From positions 4,965,001 to 5,029,000 of the forward strand of contig OX365953.1 of the NCBI GenBank assembly GCA_947247005.1: 64,000 nt of DNA, read 5' to 3'. The notes under the pieces were generated by a model, which did not search any database, had not been told where the DNA came from, and worked only from the letters and a program-made list of their open reading frames with translations. Positions 53,083 through 64,000 of this stretch are shown piece after piece. The position numbers were made by a program, and so were the translations under genes. How positions within the stretch are numbered: position 1 is the first letter of the stretch; each line of letters starts with the position of its first letter. Source of the DNA: Spisula solida (Eukaryota > Mollusca > Bivalvia > Venerida > Mactridae).

Positions 53083-53527
53083 CAGGCCCCAATTCTTAAG
53101 TTCCAAAACTTAAGTTGTTGCTCAGCTGAGACTGTTACCGGTATTAAGAATTTATTACATGACTTCAATTATGTAGATTGCTACCAGAAACTGTATGTAT
53201 TGCTAAATAATGATATACATGTAGTAGGTGATTTTTGTATGAAATGCTCATGGAAATCCAACAGTAATTTACAATAATCAACTTTGAACTTGAGCTTGAA
53301 ATTGTTATAACAGACTTAAGTTTTTGCTTTAGATGTTTATAACCTTTAAGCACTATTTTCTGTTTAAATCAGACTTATTATTATGTATTGCTCTATTAAA
53401 TTGACATCTCACTGCGATGAAACAATATAATTATACTAGTACATGCATACATCTTTTACCAACAGAATATGTTTTTTAAACGCAGTGTCAGCTGAGCAAT
53501 AACTTTTTTTCGAGAAATTGGGGCCTA
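53083..53527. mobile_element. MITE with GGCCCCAATT ends
   Basis: The left 'ggccccaattcttaagtt' and 'ttgttgctcagctga' are answered in inverted order by 'tcagctgagcaataac' and 'gagaaattggggcct'. The ends are strong, and the middle has no coding frame. Confidence 0.75.
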
Positions 53528-53774
53528 AGACAACAACAGTTACTGATTTCTTGTCTTTATAGCGTAAAAGAAAACAACAACAGAAACTTATGTATACATT
53601 ATATATTTGATCAGTCATAAAAAGCAACTACATTTGTACTGCAATATACAGAATGACGAACACAAGTTGACATGAAATCATCATGTCCAAACAATATTTA
53701 GTAACATGAATATTTATGTTGACTAAAATAATAAATTGTGCATTTGAACATGACTGTACAAGACACAATAGAAC

Positions 53775-53868
53775 ATGCGGCAAAATCTCTGACCGCGGCA
53801 AAATCTCTGACTGCGGCAAAATCTCTGACCGCGGCAAAATCTCTGACTGCGGCAAAATCTCTGACCGC
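53775..53868 (+). repeat. 18-bp minisatellite with 36-bp higher order
   Basis: Five units of 'cggcaaaatctctgaccg' alternate strictly between GACCG and GACTG endings. Confidence 0.95.
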
Positions 53869-53939
53869 TTTGTCTTAATGTTCATTCACTAGATCATCGC
53901 TACTTTCGAGAATACACATATCCATGAAAAATAATGCAG

Positions 53940-55400
53940 TCGAAATGTTTTAAAATAAGACTGAAATTGTCTTATTACGGTATAAAATTCATGACCCATG
54001 CAGTTATAAATATTCATAATCATCTCATCAATATTCATAACCCATGCATTCATAAACACCTCAGAGTGGACAATCACTAAGAATACATAATACATAACAT
54101 ATAACAAATCAAAAGCTGTGACAAAAATTATCTAATTAATATTCATGACTTTTGCAGTCATTAATATTCATACACTTGCACAGTCATCAATATTCATGAA
54201 TGCCTTTAACCAGACACAATTACCTAATTTATACATTAAAATCAACACAATCACAGTCTGTGAGTGTTTTTCTGAATAGATTACAATTTTGTAATCGTTT
54301 TAGTCCACAAATTTAATGAGAAACATACATATACAAAAAACTTAATCCAAGAACCGATGAACATCATTAGCATATCCTACGAATAATTATTACATTACAA
54401 ATAAGCGACGGCTTGGTGATTGGCTACACTTAAATGGACGATGCTTAATATTGCTATAAAATGAAAAAGCAAATGACGGTAATCTTTTACGTTTGCAAAA
54501 TACACTAAAATGCTCATAATATGATACATGAGACAAATTATTCTATATTTGGGTACATGTGTTTATTCTATGACTAACATGACTAGTATAGTTCTACTGG
54601 AGGTCAACATACAATAGCTACATCATTATAATATCTATGAAATAAAAAACACTATTACACAGTTTTTATATCAAATTCACATGTTTACCCAACATGGGGC
54701 AACCACACACTGCAATTGGTTTTATACATAATTACCATGGACTCCATGGTTTGTTGATAAGTTAGTTTATTCAGGTGTACAACTGTTTCTCAACAATTTT
54801 TCAGTTGATGGCAGCTGATTCACCTAAAACGGTTTCCTAACCAGTACTTGCCAGCAACTTCTCTACATGTGACGAAAAATCAACATTGTTTTCATGGAAG
54901 GGTATAACCTGCCGCGACCAAGAATCAAACTCATATAGCCACGATACAATGCCAGCACACAAACCATAGCAGGGTAACATTATCAAATTCCATCAAATTA
55001 AACAGTCATTCTTTAAATCCAACGTGTGTCTGTGCAGCACAGTGCAATTCTGCATTGCTAAAACACCTGTCACGAATGATCAAGACACGCCACATTCTCG
55101 CTCAACTCAGGACAATAGCAAATTCATTAAGATGAAGCATACATATTTATGTAATATTAATACGAAAAATGCAATAAACAGCAAAAAATGTTGCCATAAA
55201 CCCCAATAAAAAAAGAATTCACAAAACTTACTAATTCTAACAAGCAGACAACAAACTCACCATACAGCATAACCATCACCAGAACATTAATCATTATAAA
55301 GACATTAATTATTAAGCACATAACATTAATTGAATAAATCTTCATAGTTCTGAATATTCATTAATATAATTAACATGAATAATGCAGTTCTTTTCTAACA
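53940..55400. repeat. AT-rich region with ATTAATATTCAT words and SINE
   Basis: Dispersed 'aatattcatgac' and 'catcaatattcata' motifs recur about every 30 bp from 53990 to 54205 and again near 55350. A minus-strand SINE with the gccagcaacttctctacat core is at 54760-54980. Frames at 55024 and 55157 are not convincing. Confidence 0.5.
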
Positions 55401-55544
55401 TAACACGCTAGTACAGCACACTCGACACATCAAAGCACAAGACAATAAAACTAAATCAAAACAACATACATGATAAGTATTAAACACCAAACTGTCAATA
55501 CTGTACAAACTCGCCTATAAAACATTATGTTGCTTATGTTTGTT

Positions 55545-55810
55545 TATTCAGGTGTTACGACGCTTCTAAACATTTTTTCAGTTATATACAGAGGCTGATC
55601 TTTCAGGCAAGTTTTCCTGGACTGTTTCCTAATAAGTACTTACTTACCCTTCCACCAGGAACCAGCAACTTCTCCATATTAGGATGCAAATCAATATTGT
55701 TGAGAAATTTTCATGGAATGGTGATCATAATGACCTGCCGAGAACAGGAATCTTACCAGAAACCCATATTGCTGAGTAACAAATCTAGCCCACTATACCG
55801 TGGCCGCACC
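55545..55810 (-). repeat. SINE-like repeat
   Basis: 'ttttcctggactgtttcc', 'accagcaacttctcca' and 'aatcaatattgtt' match the copies at 885 and 54760. The minus-strand head contains 'ggtaagattcctg', a decayed B-box. Confidence 0.6.
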
Positions 55811-55887
55811 ACACTGAACACTGGACCCCTGCCACATCAGCTATCAATCTGGCTTATACATGGTTCTATATATAAATCACCATTTGC

Positions 55888-56035
55888 AGGTCAATGGTCT
55901 TTCTTATAGGCAAGCATGTATGGTAGTTGTGTTTAAAAGTCTATGTCCGTCTTATAGACGAGTATGTATGGTAGTTGTGTTCAAATGTCCATTGTCCGTC
56001 TTATAGGCGAGCATGTATGGTAGTTGTGTTCAAAT
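55888..56035 (+). repeat. 57-bp tandem repeat, about 3 copies
   Basis: Units contain 'cttataggcgagcatgtatg' and 'gtagttgtgttcaaa'. Confidence 0.88.
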
Positions 56036-56439
56036 TCATTGAGTAAAGACAGTTTGGCCTTCAATTTGGTAAAATTCAAACTACAGTAACTGGAACTCAA
56101 GTTTATGCAAAGAAGCCATTACATAACTTGAGTGTTTTAGCATAATATACTCTCAAAATAACAGTTCATCAATACAATATTCAGCGCAAAGAAAGAAGCC
56201 TGATTAGGAATTGAGTAAAGCAAATCAAATAACTTATGTATGATGAAACTCAATCATAATGAGAATGCCAATGAAAACAAGAAGATGAAGCGAAAAAGAG
56301 CAAGAAAAGCAAAAAGTAAAGTAAAAATAAAAAAGTATTTTCAAGTCAAGCAAAAGCTTGAAAAAACACAAAAATATTTTGTTCAGACAAATTTTCAGCA
56401 AAATAATTTCAATACATATAAGTTCATATTCATGTATCG

Positions 56440-57205
56440 AGGGGTAATTGCGAAAACGGTCTAAGTGACATTTTGTAAATTGTTCAGGAGAAGGAAAAAA
56501 CTGTCTTATTTTACTAAAACAAGATTTTTGATGTTAATCTTTGTAGTGTATAATAAGAATAACTCACTACTTATATACAGTGTTGAATATTGCAGAAAAA
56601 ATGACGATGAAGGATTTTATATGGAAAAATGCACTTAGACTGTTTTCGCATTTAATATTTGTCAAGACCTGTTAAATGCGAAAACAGTCCAAGTAAAAAA
56701 TTTGTTTGAAAAACACAAGTTACATAATCAAAATAAGTCATGTTTTATTGTCAAAGTGGAAAATGTAGGGGGAAAACAAAGAAAAAGCCTTTTTTTGTGA
56801 AAAAATGCACTTAGACCGTTTTCGCAATTAATGATCGTCAAGATCTGTTAAATGTGAAAAAGGTCTAAGTAAAAATAGGCCATTGAAAAACATAGGTTAT
56901 ACAATTGAATAACTCATGTTTTATTATCAATGTTTAATATGAGCAGAAAAAGTAGAAAAAGAAGATTTTAAACCGAAAAATGCACTTGGTCCGTTTTCGC
57001 AATTAATGATTGTCAATATCTGTTAAATGTGAAAATGGTCCAGGTAATGCAAAAATGGTCAAAGTGATTTTTTAAATTAAAAAAAACATTGCTGATATAA
57101 GCAAAATAACTCATTCTTATTGTCAATGTTGATAATAGTAGAAAACAATGGGAGGAAACAATGTAAACAAGTAAAACGCACTTAGACCGTTTTCGCAATT
57201 AATAT
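56440..57205 (+). repeat. Tandem array, about 190-bp unit, 4 copies
   Basis: Each unit holds 'aaatgcgaaaacagtccaag', 'tcatgttttattgtcaa' and 'aatgcacttagaccgttttc'. 'gaaaacggtctaagt' and 'acttagaccgttttcgc' are inverted within each unit, so an original fold-back element has been tandemly multiplied. Confidence 0.85.
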
Positions 57206-57234
57206 ATCAGTAGAGTAGAAATGAGCCGGTGTAG

Positions 57235-58460
57235 CAGTCAGTTTTTCCCCCCTCAGTCTTTTTCACCCCTCAGACATTTCCCCCCTATGAAATTGTTCTC
57301 TCTGGTTAAGAAGAATTGATTTACCAGAGGGGGGAATAAATTAACTAGTCAGGTCCTCCCTCCCCCCGATTTGTTTTTGACTGATTGGAAGGGAGAAAAT
57401 TGACTTGTCCATTCTTCATTCTTCCCCTCTGTTTTGTTTACGGCTAATAGGAGGTTAAATAATTGGTGCTTGTCCATTCTTTCACCCCTATGTTATAATT
57501 TATTGGAGGGGGGAAGAAATTGACAATTAACTCGTTCATTCTTGCCCCATTTTGTTTATGACTAATACAAGGTTAAATATTTGGTGCTAGTCAGTTCTTT
57601 TCGCACTATTTCTTTTTGAGTGATTGGAAGGGATAAAAATTGACTTGCCCATTCTTTCCAGTTTTGTTGGTGACTTATATGAGGGTAAATAATGTTGCTT
57701 GTCCATTCTTTTACCCGTTGTTAATCATGATTTATTGGCGGGGCAAGAAATTGACTAGTCAGTTCTCCCCCAGTCTTGTTTTTGAAAACAAAGTTGGGAG
57801 GGGGAAATAATTGTTTGTCAAATTCTCCTCCCCTCAGACGAGTCCTAAACAAGTTGAATTGGGGAAATGATTGACTAGACAATTTCTCCCCCCCCCCTCA
57901 GATGAGTCATAAACTATTTGGGAAGGGGGGAAGATTCAACTAGTCAATTCCGCCCCTCAGATAAGTCTTAAACAAGTTGAATGAGGGTAAGAATTGACTT
58001 GTGAATTCCCCCCCCCCTTTGATGATTCATGAACAAGTAGGGAGGGGACATATTAAACTAGTCAATTTCTTCCCATCTCAGATGAGTCCTAATTCCAAAC
58101 AAGTTGGGTGGGGGAAAGAATTGACTAGTCAATTTCTCCCCCCCCCCCCCCCTCAGATTGAGACGAGTCATTAACAAGTAGGGTAGGGGAAAGAATTGAC
58201 TGGTCAATTTCTTCCCCCCTCAGATGAAATAAATTATTTGGGTAGGGGGAAAGAAATGACTGGTCAATTTCTTACCCCCAGATAAAGTAGCTAATTAAAA
58301 GTACAGTTACACCCGAACAATTGTGGTTTATCTATAGTCAGTTTCTTCCCTGAGAAAAAAATTGACTAGTTTTTTCCAACATCATAAATATATAATTGTA
58401 GGGGGGGGGGGGGACCTGACTAGGGGGGAAAAATTAAATGGGGGGAAACTGGACTGATTT
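57235..58460. repeat. Purine/pyrimidine-alternating array, about 60-75 bp unit
   Basis: About fifteen units join a C-run ('tttctcccccccc'), 'tcagatgagtc.taaacaagt', a G-run ('gggaggggga') and 'ttgactagtcaa' (itself a palindrome). Both ends carry the fold-back seen at 24340. Confidence 0.85.
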
Positions 58461-58739
58461 TTTGGTATGAGGGTCATTATATATATTTATAGACCATCAT
58501 TCTCATTTAATTATAATTGCGTTTAAATAATTATTTCTTAAATCATAACAAGTATTAACTAATTACCTACAGCCAATACATTTTCAGTAGTTCACCTAGC
58601 TATAAATTCCGATTTAATAAATTTACATTCCGCCAAAATGTCAATGACTTTACGCAAGGAAATTCATGTGACTATTAAATTGTGCACTGGGCTTGGACAA
58701 ACACAGCAGACACTCAGCTGCTACATCCTAGTCCATGTT

Positions 58740-60985
58740 GGAAACTCTACAGTGTAGAAAACTGACATCCTAGGCACTATAGGGGACCCACTAGTGTAGG
58801 GAACTGTCATCCTAGTCCCTAGGGAGACCCACCAGTGTAGGACACTGTCATCCTATGTACTATACGGGACTCAATAGTGTAGGGAACAGTTATCTTATGT
58901 AGTATGTGGGACTTGCAAGTGTAGGGAATTGTCATCCTAGGCGCTATCATGTAGACCCACTTGTGTTGGGAACAGTCATCCTAGGTATACCGGTAATTGG
59001 AGACTCTCCAATGTTGAACTCTTATCCTATGTACTATGGGGGACTAATCGGTCTGATAAACTGTCATCCTAGGCCTTATGGAGAACTGATCAGTGTAGGG
59101 AACGGTTATCGTAGGTCTTATGGAAGACACACTAGGGTTGGAATATAAGAATTCATGATGAGCTTCTATGTAGGATAAGGATATCTCACCCGAGGTGTCG
59201 GATTTTAACCAGGGACGAGGCTTGCCGAGGATATCCTTATCCTACATTGACTGTCTCATTGGATAATTTTTCTGAGACGTGATTTAGAGCTATCTTACAT
59301 TAGCAACAGGCCTATCTTACATTAGCAATGTCAAGAGATAATGCCATCCTAGGTACTATGGGGGACTCACTTCTGTAGGGTACCGTCATACTAGACCCTA
59401 TGGGGAATCATATTGCTAGCATCGGTCAACCTACATGTATACATGCCCAGTGTTGAATATAGTCATCATAGACTTTATAGGGGGGCTCACCAGTGTTGGA
59501 AAGTCATTGTAGTTTCATTGGGGACTCACTATTGTTAGGAACAGTCATTATAGGACCTATGGAACTCACCAGTGTTGGGAACAGCCATATGGAGACCCAC
59601 CAGTGTTGGGAGCTCTGAGGGGCTCTCCAGTGTTGGGAGATGTCATCCTATTTAGCTCTAAGGAGCACTCACAAGTACCGTAGGGTACTGTCATTATACC
59701 GACAGGCCCTATGGGGACTCATTATGGCATCAGTCAACCTAGGCCCTATGTTGAAAATAGTCACCATAGACTTTATTGGTGGGCTCACCAGTGTTGGAAA
59801 CAGTCATTGTAGTTTCATTGGGGACTCGCCAATGTTAGGAACAGTCATTATAGGACCTATGTATCTCACTAGTGTTGGCAACAGCCTGTTAAAGCCATAT
59901 GGGGACCCACCAGTGTTGGAAGATATCATCCTAGGCTCTAAGGGGCTCTCCAGTGTTGGGAGATGTCATCCTAAGCCCTAAGGTGGACTCACAAGTATTG
60001 GGAGCAGTCATCCTATGCCCTAAGGGGGACTCACAAGTGTTGGGAGCTATCATCCTAGGCCCTATGGGGACCAACCAGTGTAAGGAAATGTCATCTTAGG
60101 CCATATGGGAGACCTATCAGTGTTGGGAGCACTCATCTTACGCCCTAAGGGGACCAGTAATTCAAGGCCTTATGTTGACTCACTAGTGTTGGGGACAATC
60201 AATGATGGCCTTATAGGGGACTCATCATTGCTGGGAGAAATCATCCAATACCCTCTGGGAATCACCAGTGTTTGAAGCAGTTGTGTTTTGCCCTATGTGG
60301 GACTCATCAGTGTTGGAAGCAGTCATCCAATGTCCTCTGGGGACTTATCAGTGTTGGAAGCAGTCATACAAGGTCCTCTAGGGGATTTAACTGTGTTGAA
60401 AGCAGTCATCCAAGGTTCTTTATGGGACTTATCTGTGTTGAAAGCAGTCACCCAAGGTCCTCTGGGGGACGTATCAGTGTTGGAAGCAGTCATTCTCTAA
60501 GGTCCTCTGGGGGATTTATCACTGGTGGAAGCAATCATATTAGGGTCTATGAAGGACTTGTCAGTGTTGGCTACAGCCATCCTATGTCATATGAGGGACT
60601 CATCAGAGTTGGGAACAATCATCCTAGCCTTATGGGAACTCGCATTCATATGTCCTATGGAGGACTTATTAGTGCATGGAGCAGTCACCCTATCATCATA
60701 TGCCCTATGTGGTACAGTCATCCTAGGTATATGTGGGACTGAAATCTGTTGGAAATTGTGATCCTACAAACTGAGGGAAACAGTCATCATAGGCCCTCAG
60801 GCACCCATCAGCGTTGGAGCTATTAATGTAGGCCCTATGGAAATACTATAGCACACAGACAATCCAAGACTAATCAGTGCAGGGCAACTCACATTTGTTG
60901 GGAACAGACCCTACTTTGGACTCGTCATTGCAGGTTCCATTGGGGACTCACCAGTGATGGGAACAGTAAAGTTAGCAGGCAATAT
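58740..60985 (+). repeat. 46-bp satellite array, left part
   Basis: About 45 diverged units of 'gactcaccagtgttgggaac' plus 'agtcatcctaggccctatgg'. The frames at 58906, 59640 and 60272-60761 are by-products. The unit is related to that of 62740-64000, so the two arrays were probably one before the 60990 element inserted. A small insertion lies at 59150-59330. Confidence 0.92.
59165..59257. mobile_element. Short fold-back insert (TGTAGGATAAGGATATC)
   Basis: TGTAGGATAAGGATATC (59170-59186) and its exact inverse GATATCCTTATCCTACA flank about 60 bp with 'acccgaggtg' and 'gacgaggcttgcc'. It interrupts the 46-bp satellite. Confidence 0.7.
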
Positions 60986-60989
60986 TTAA

Positions 60990-62682
60990 CAAGAGGGCCC
61001 AAAGGGCCCTAGGTCGCTCACCTTTCGAATTTAACCTAGATTTTGTTAAGATGATCATTGTGACCAAGTTTTATACAGATTAGGCAAATATTGTGACCTC
61101 TAGTGACTACAAAAGGTTTTTATATGATTTGACCTAATGACCTAGTTTTTGACCCCAGATAAACCAATATCGGACTTGACCTAGATTTTGTTGAGATGAT
61201 CATTGTGACCAAGTTTCGTAAAGATCAGGCCAAAACTGTGACCTCTAGTGACTACACAAGGTTTTTCTATTATTTGACCTTGTGACCTAGTTTTTGACCC
61301 CAGATGACCCAATATCGAACTTGATCTAGATTTTTTTGAGATGATCATTGTGACCCAGTTTCATAAAGATTAGACAAAAATTGTGACCTCTAGTGACTAC
61401 GCAAGGTATTTCTATGATTTGACCTTGTGACCTAGTTTTTGACCCCAGATGACCCATTATCGAACTCGACCTCGATTTTGTTGTTATGATCATTGTGACT
61501 AAGTTTCGTAAAGATCAGGCCAAAACTGGGACCTCTAGTGACTACACAAGGTTTTTCTATGATTTGATCTTGTGACCTAGTTTTTGACCCCGGATGACCC
61601 AATATCAAACTTGACCTAGATTTGGTTGTGTAGATCATTGTGACCAAGTTTCGTAAAGATTATGCTAAAACTGTGACCTCTAGTGACTACACAAGGTTTT
61701 TCTATTATTTGACCTTGTGACCTAGTTTTTGACCCCAGATGACCCATTATCGAACTTGACCTAGATTTTATTGCGATGATCATTGTGACCAAGTCTCATA
61801 AAGATTAGACCAAAATTGTGACCTCTAGTGACTACACAAGGTTTATCTATGATTTGACCTTGTGACCTAGTTTTTGACCCCAGATGACCCAATATCGAAC
61901 TTGACCTAGATTTTGTTGAGATGATCATTGTGACCAAGTTTCATAAAGACTAGGTCAAAATTGTGAACTCTAGTGACTACACAAGGTTTTTCTATGATTT
62001 GACCTTGTGACCTAGTTTTTGACCCCTGATGACCCAATATCGAACTTGACCTAGATTCTGTTGAGATGATCATTGTGACCAAGTTTCATAAATATTAGAC
62101 CAAAATTGTGACCTCTAGTGACTACACAAGGTTTATCTATGATTTGACCTTGTGACCTAGTTTATGACCCCGGATGACCCAATATCGAACTTGACCTAGA
62201 TTTTATAGAGATGATCATTGTGATCAAGTTTCATAAAGATTAAGTCAAAATTGTGACCTCTAATGTGTTCACAAGGTTTTTCTATGATTTGACCTAGTGA
62301 CCTAGTTTTTGACCCCAGATGACCCAATATCGAACTTGACCTAGATTTTATAGAGATGATCATTGTGATCAAGTTTCATAAAGATTAAGTCAAAATTGTG
62401 ACCTCTAATGTGTTCACAAGGTTTTTCTATGATTTGACCTAGTGACCTAGTTTTTGACCCCAGATGACCCAATATCGAACTTGGCCTAGATTTTGTTGAG
62501 ATGATCATTGTGACCAAGTTTCATAAAGATTAGGCTAAATTTGTGACCTCTAGTGTGTTCACAAGCAATTGTGGACGGACGGACGGACGGACGGACGGAC
62601 GGACGGACGGACGGACGGACGGACGACGGACGAAGAGCGATCACAAAAGCTCACCTTGTCACTTTGTGACAGGTGAGCTAAA
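60990..62682 (-). repeat. AACAAGAGGGCC element, reverse copy, about 10 units
   Basis: It is the minus-strand equivalent of 26133-28366: starts 'aacaagagggcccaaagggc', then about 146-bp units, then a (GGAC)n run at 62573-62625, then the hairpin 'ctcaccttgtcactttgtga' and 'caggtgagct'. It separates two stretches of the same 46-bp satellite, so it is a later insertion. Confidence 0.92.
62573..62625 (+). repeat. (GGAC)n microsatellite
   Basis: About 12 units inside the satellite element, the pure form of the (GTCC)n stretch in the other copies. It gives false GRTD and VRPS frames. Confidence 0.97.
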
Positions 62683-62739
62683 AAGGACTCATTGGGTGTT
62701 AGGAATAATAATGACTTGCCCCATTGTGGAGTAAACTCT

Positions 62740-64000
62740 GTTTGAAGCAGCAAATCCAGGCCCTATTGTGTACTCAACATCACCCATTACAGCCATCACA
62801 GGCTCTATTCAAGGTACACACCATCACATAATTATTTCAGTCATCCCAGACCATATTGTGTACCCATCACCACAGATTTCAGCCATTCCAGGCCCTATTG
62901 TGTACCCATCATTACAGATTTCAGCCATCCCAGGCCCTATTGAAGGTACACACCATCACAGATTTCAGCCATCCCAGACCATATTGTGTACTAACAATCA
63001 CAGATTTCAGCCATCCCAGGCCCCATTGTGTACCCATCATCACTGATTTCAGCCATCCCAGGCCCTATTGTGTACCCATCATCACAGATTTCAGCTATCC
63101 CAGGCCCTATTGAGTACCAATCATCACGGATTTCAGACGTCCCAGGCCCTATTGTGTTCTAACAATCACAGATTTCAGAATTCCCAGGCCCCATAATAAT
63201 GTCTACCCATCATTACAAAATTCAGCCATCCCAGGCCCTATTGTGTACACACCATCACATACTGTAAATCACTTTTTATTCGCGTGAGCTTTATTTCACG
63301 GTTTTCGGTTTTGAACTTCATTCGCAAATTGATGAATTTGCGATCGAGGAACACAAATATTAAATTCGCGAAAAAATCCACAAAAAGTTTACGACCCAAA
63401 ACGACATGTTCATGTGGTTAATATCTACTTTCGAAATTGCCCAGATATGTCTCATGTTACGGAAGTATATTTACGCGGAATGATGTATTAGCGATGAGTA
63501 TGAATCGTGAAAATTAAAAAAAACTACCACAAATAATACCGGATTTACAGTATTTCAGTCATCCCAGGCCCTATTGTGTACCCATCATCACAGATTTCAG
63601 CCATCCCTGGCCATATTGAGTACCAATCATCACTGATTTCAGCCGTCCCAGTCCCAGTTGATTATTGATTTTGTATGTATACTAGGCCGTCCCAGGCCCT
63701 ATTGAGTACCCATAATCACTGATTTCAGCCGTCCTAGGCCCTATTGAGTACTAACAATCACTGATTTCAACCATCCCAGGCCCTATTGAGTACCCATCAT
63801 CACAGATTTCAGCCATCCCAGGCCCTATTGTGTACTAACAATCACTGATTTCAACCATCCCAGGCCCTATTGTGAACTAACAATCACAGATTTCAGCCAT
63901 CCCAGGCCCCATTGTGTACCCACCATCACAGATTTCAGCCATCCCAGGCCCCATTGTGTACCCACCGTCACAGATTTCAGCCATCTCAGGCCCTCTTGTG
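62740..64000 (+). repeat. 46-bp satellite array, right part, running off the edge
   Basis: Units of 'cacagatttcagccatccca' plus 'ggccctattgtgtacccatc' continue to the last base. 'cagNcatccNaggccctat' is shared with the left array. The frames at 62768 and 62856 come from it. Confidence 0.92.
63260..63552. mobile_element. MITE with TACTGTAAATC ends
   Basis: The left TACTGTAAATC and right GGATTTACAGTA ends are inverted, and interior 'ttcgcg' words occur on both arms. It interrupts one satellite unit ('catcaca' / 'tttcagtcatccca') with TA on each side, as expected for Tc1/mariner-type elements. Confidence 0.8.

Noticed and set aside
56240..56464. Lysine-rich 74-codon frame
   Set aside because: A-rich low-complexity DNA next to a tandem array; no supporting signals.
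58906..60761. Plus frames with GLISVGSSHP-like repeats
   Set aside because: By-products of the 46-bp satellite; no start context, splice sites or family likeness.
62768..63113. Plus frames with HHHRFQPSQ repeats
   Set aside because: Same satellite, right part; frames break with unit length changes.

Overview
The window is animal nuclear DNA, most likely from a bivalve mollusc. It is AT-rich, and its genes are split into small exons with consensus GT/AG introns. Most of the remaining sequence is short non-autonomous transposons, tRNA-derived SINEs, long minisatellites and (GTCC)n-tailed repeats of the kind common in bivalves. The bivalve call rests on repeat style and is an inference. There are no bacterial features, no CRISPR array and no rRNA genes.

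Two conserved genes are recognisable and lie head to head. On the minus strand, 6997 down to 4911 holds the first two coding exons of an ORAI store-operated calcium channel; the rest lies off the left edge. On the plus strand, 7489-49338 holds a complete KDM2 (JHDM1/FBXL10-11) histone H3K36 demethylase, assembled here from 19 coding exons into a predicted 1258-residue protein: JmjC, CXXC zinc finger, PHD finger, F-box, leucine-rich repeats. The start codons are 491 bp apart, so 6998-7488 is a probable shared bidirectional promoter; it contains a palindromic GTCACGTGAC E-box. Human ORAI1 and KDM2B are also neighbours (12q24.31, from memory), so this looks like old conserved linkage.

Inside the 17.8 kb first intron of KDM2, on the same strand, is a 913-codon open frame (19677-22418). 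It encodes an acidic, serine-rich protein with a tandem array of SUMO-interaction-like motifs and several SUMOylation consensus sites. A phase-0 donor at 22371 has the same ten-base context as the exon-1 donor of KDM2 and would splice in frame to KDM2 exon 2. The frame may therefore be an alternative first coding exon giving a KDM2 with a roughly 900-residue SUMO-binding N-terminus, or a separate nested gene. It is the most novel coding object here.

Layout: 1-4900, ORAI intron 2 full of transposon relics; 4911-6997, ORAI exons; 6998-7488, shared promoter; 7489-25281, KDM2 exon 1 and its long intron, with nested MITEs, a minus-strand hammerhead ribozyme motif near 13.48 kb and the SIM-rich frame; 25282-49338, KDM2 exons 2-19 with introns holding a 146-bp-unit satellite element, a 44-bp minisatellite and many MITEs; 49339-51.4 kb, KDM2 3' UTR and flank; 51.4-64.0 kb, no recognisable genes, dominated by tandem arrays of 32, 18, about 190, about 65 and about 46 bp units, the last split by two younger insertions.

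Several MITE families share CAG(T/G)G...C(C/A)CTG ends and 5-bp target-site duplications, and nested insertions give a relative order for some of them. No transposase or reverse transcriptase frame is present, so all mobile elements seen are non-autonomous.
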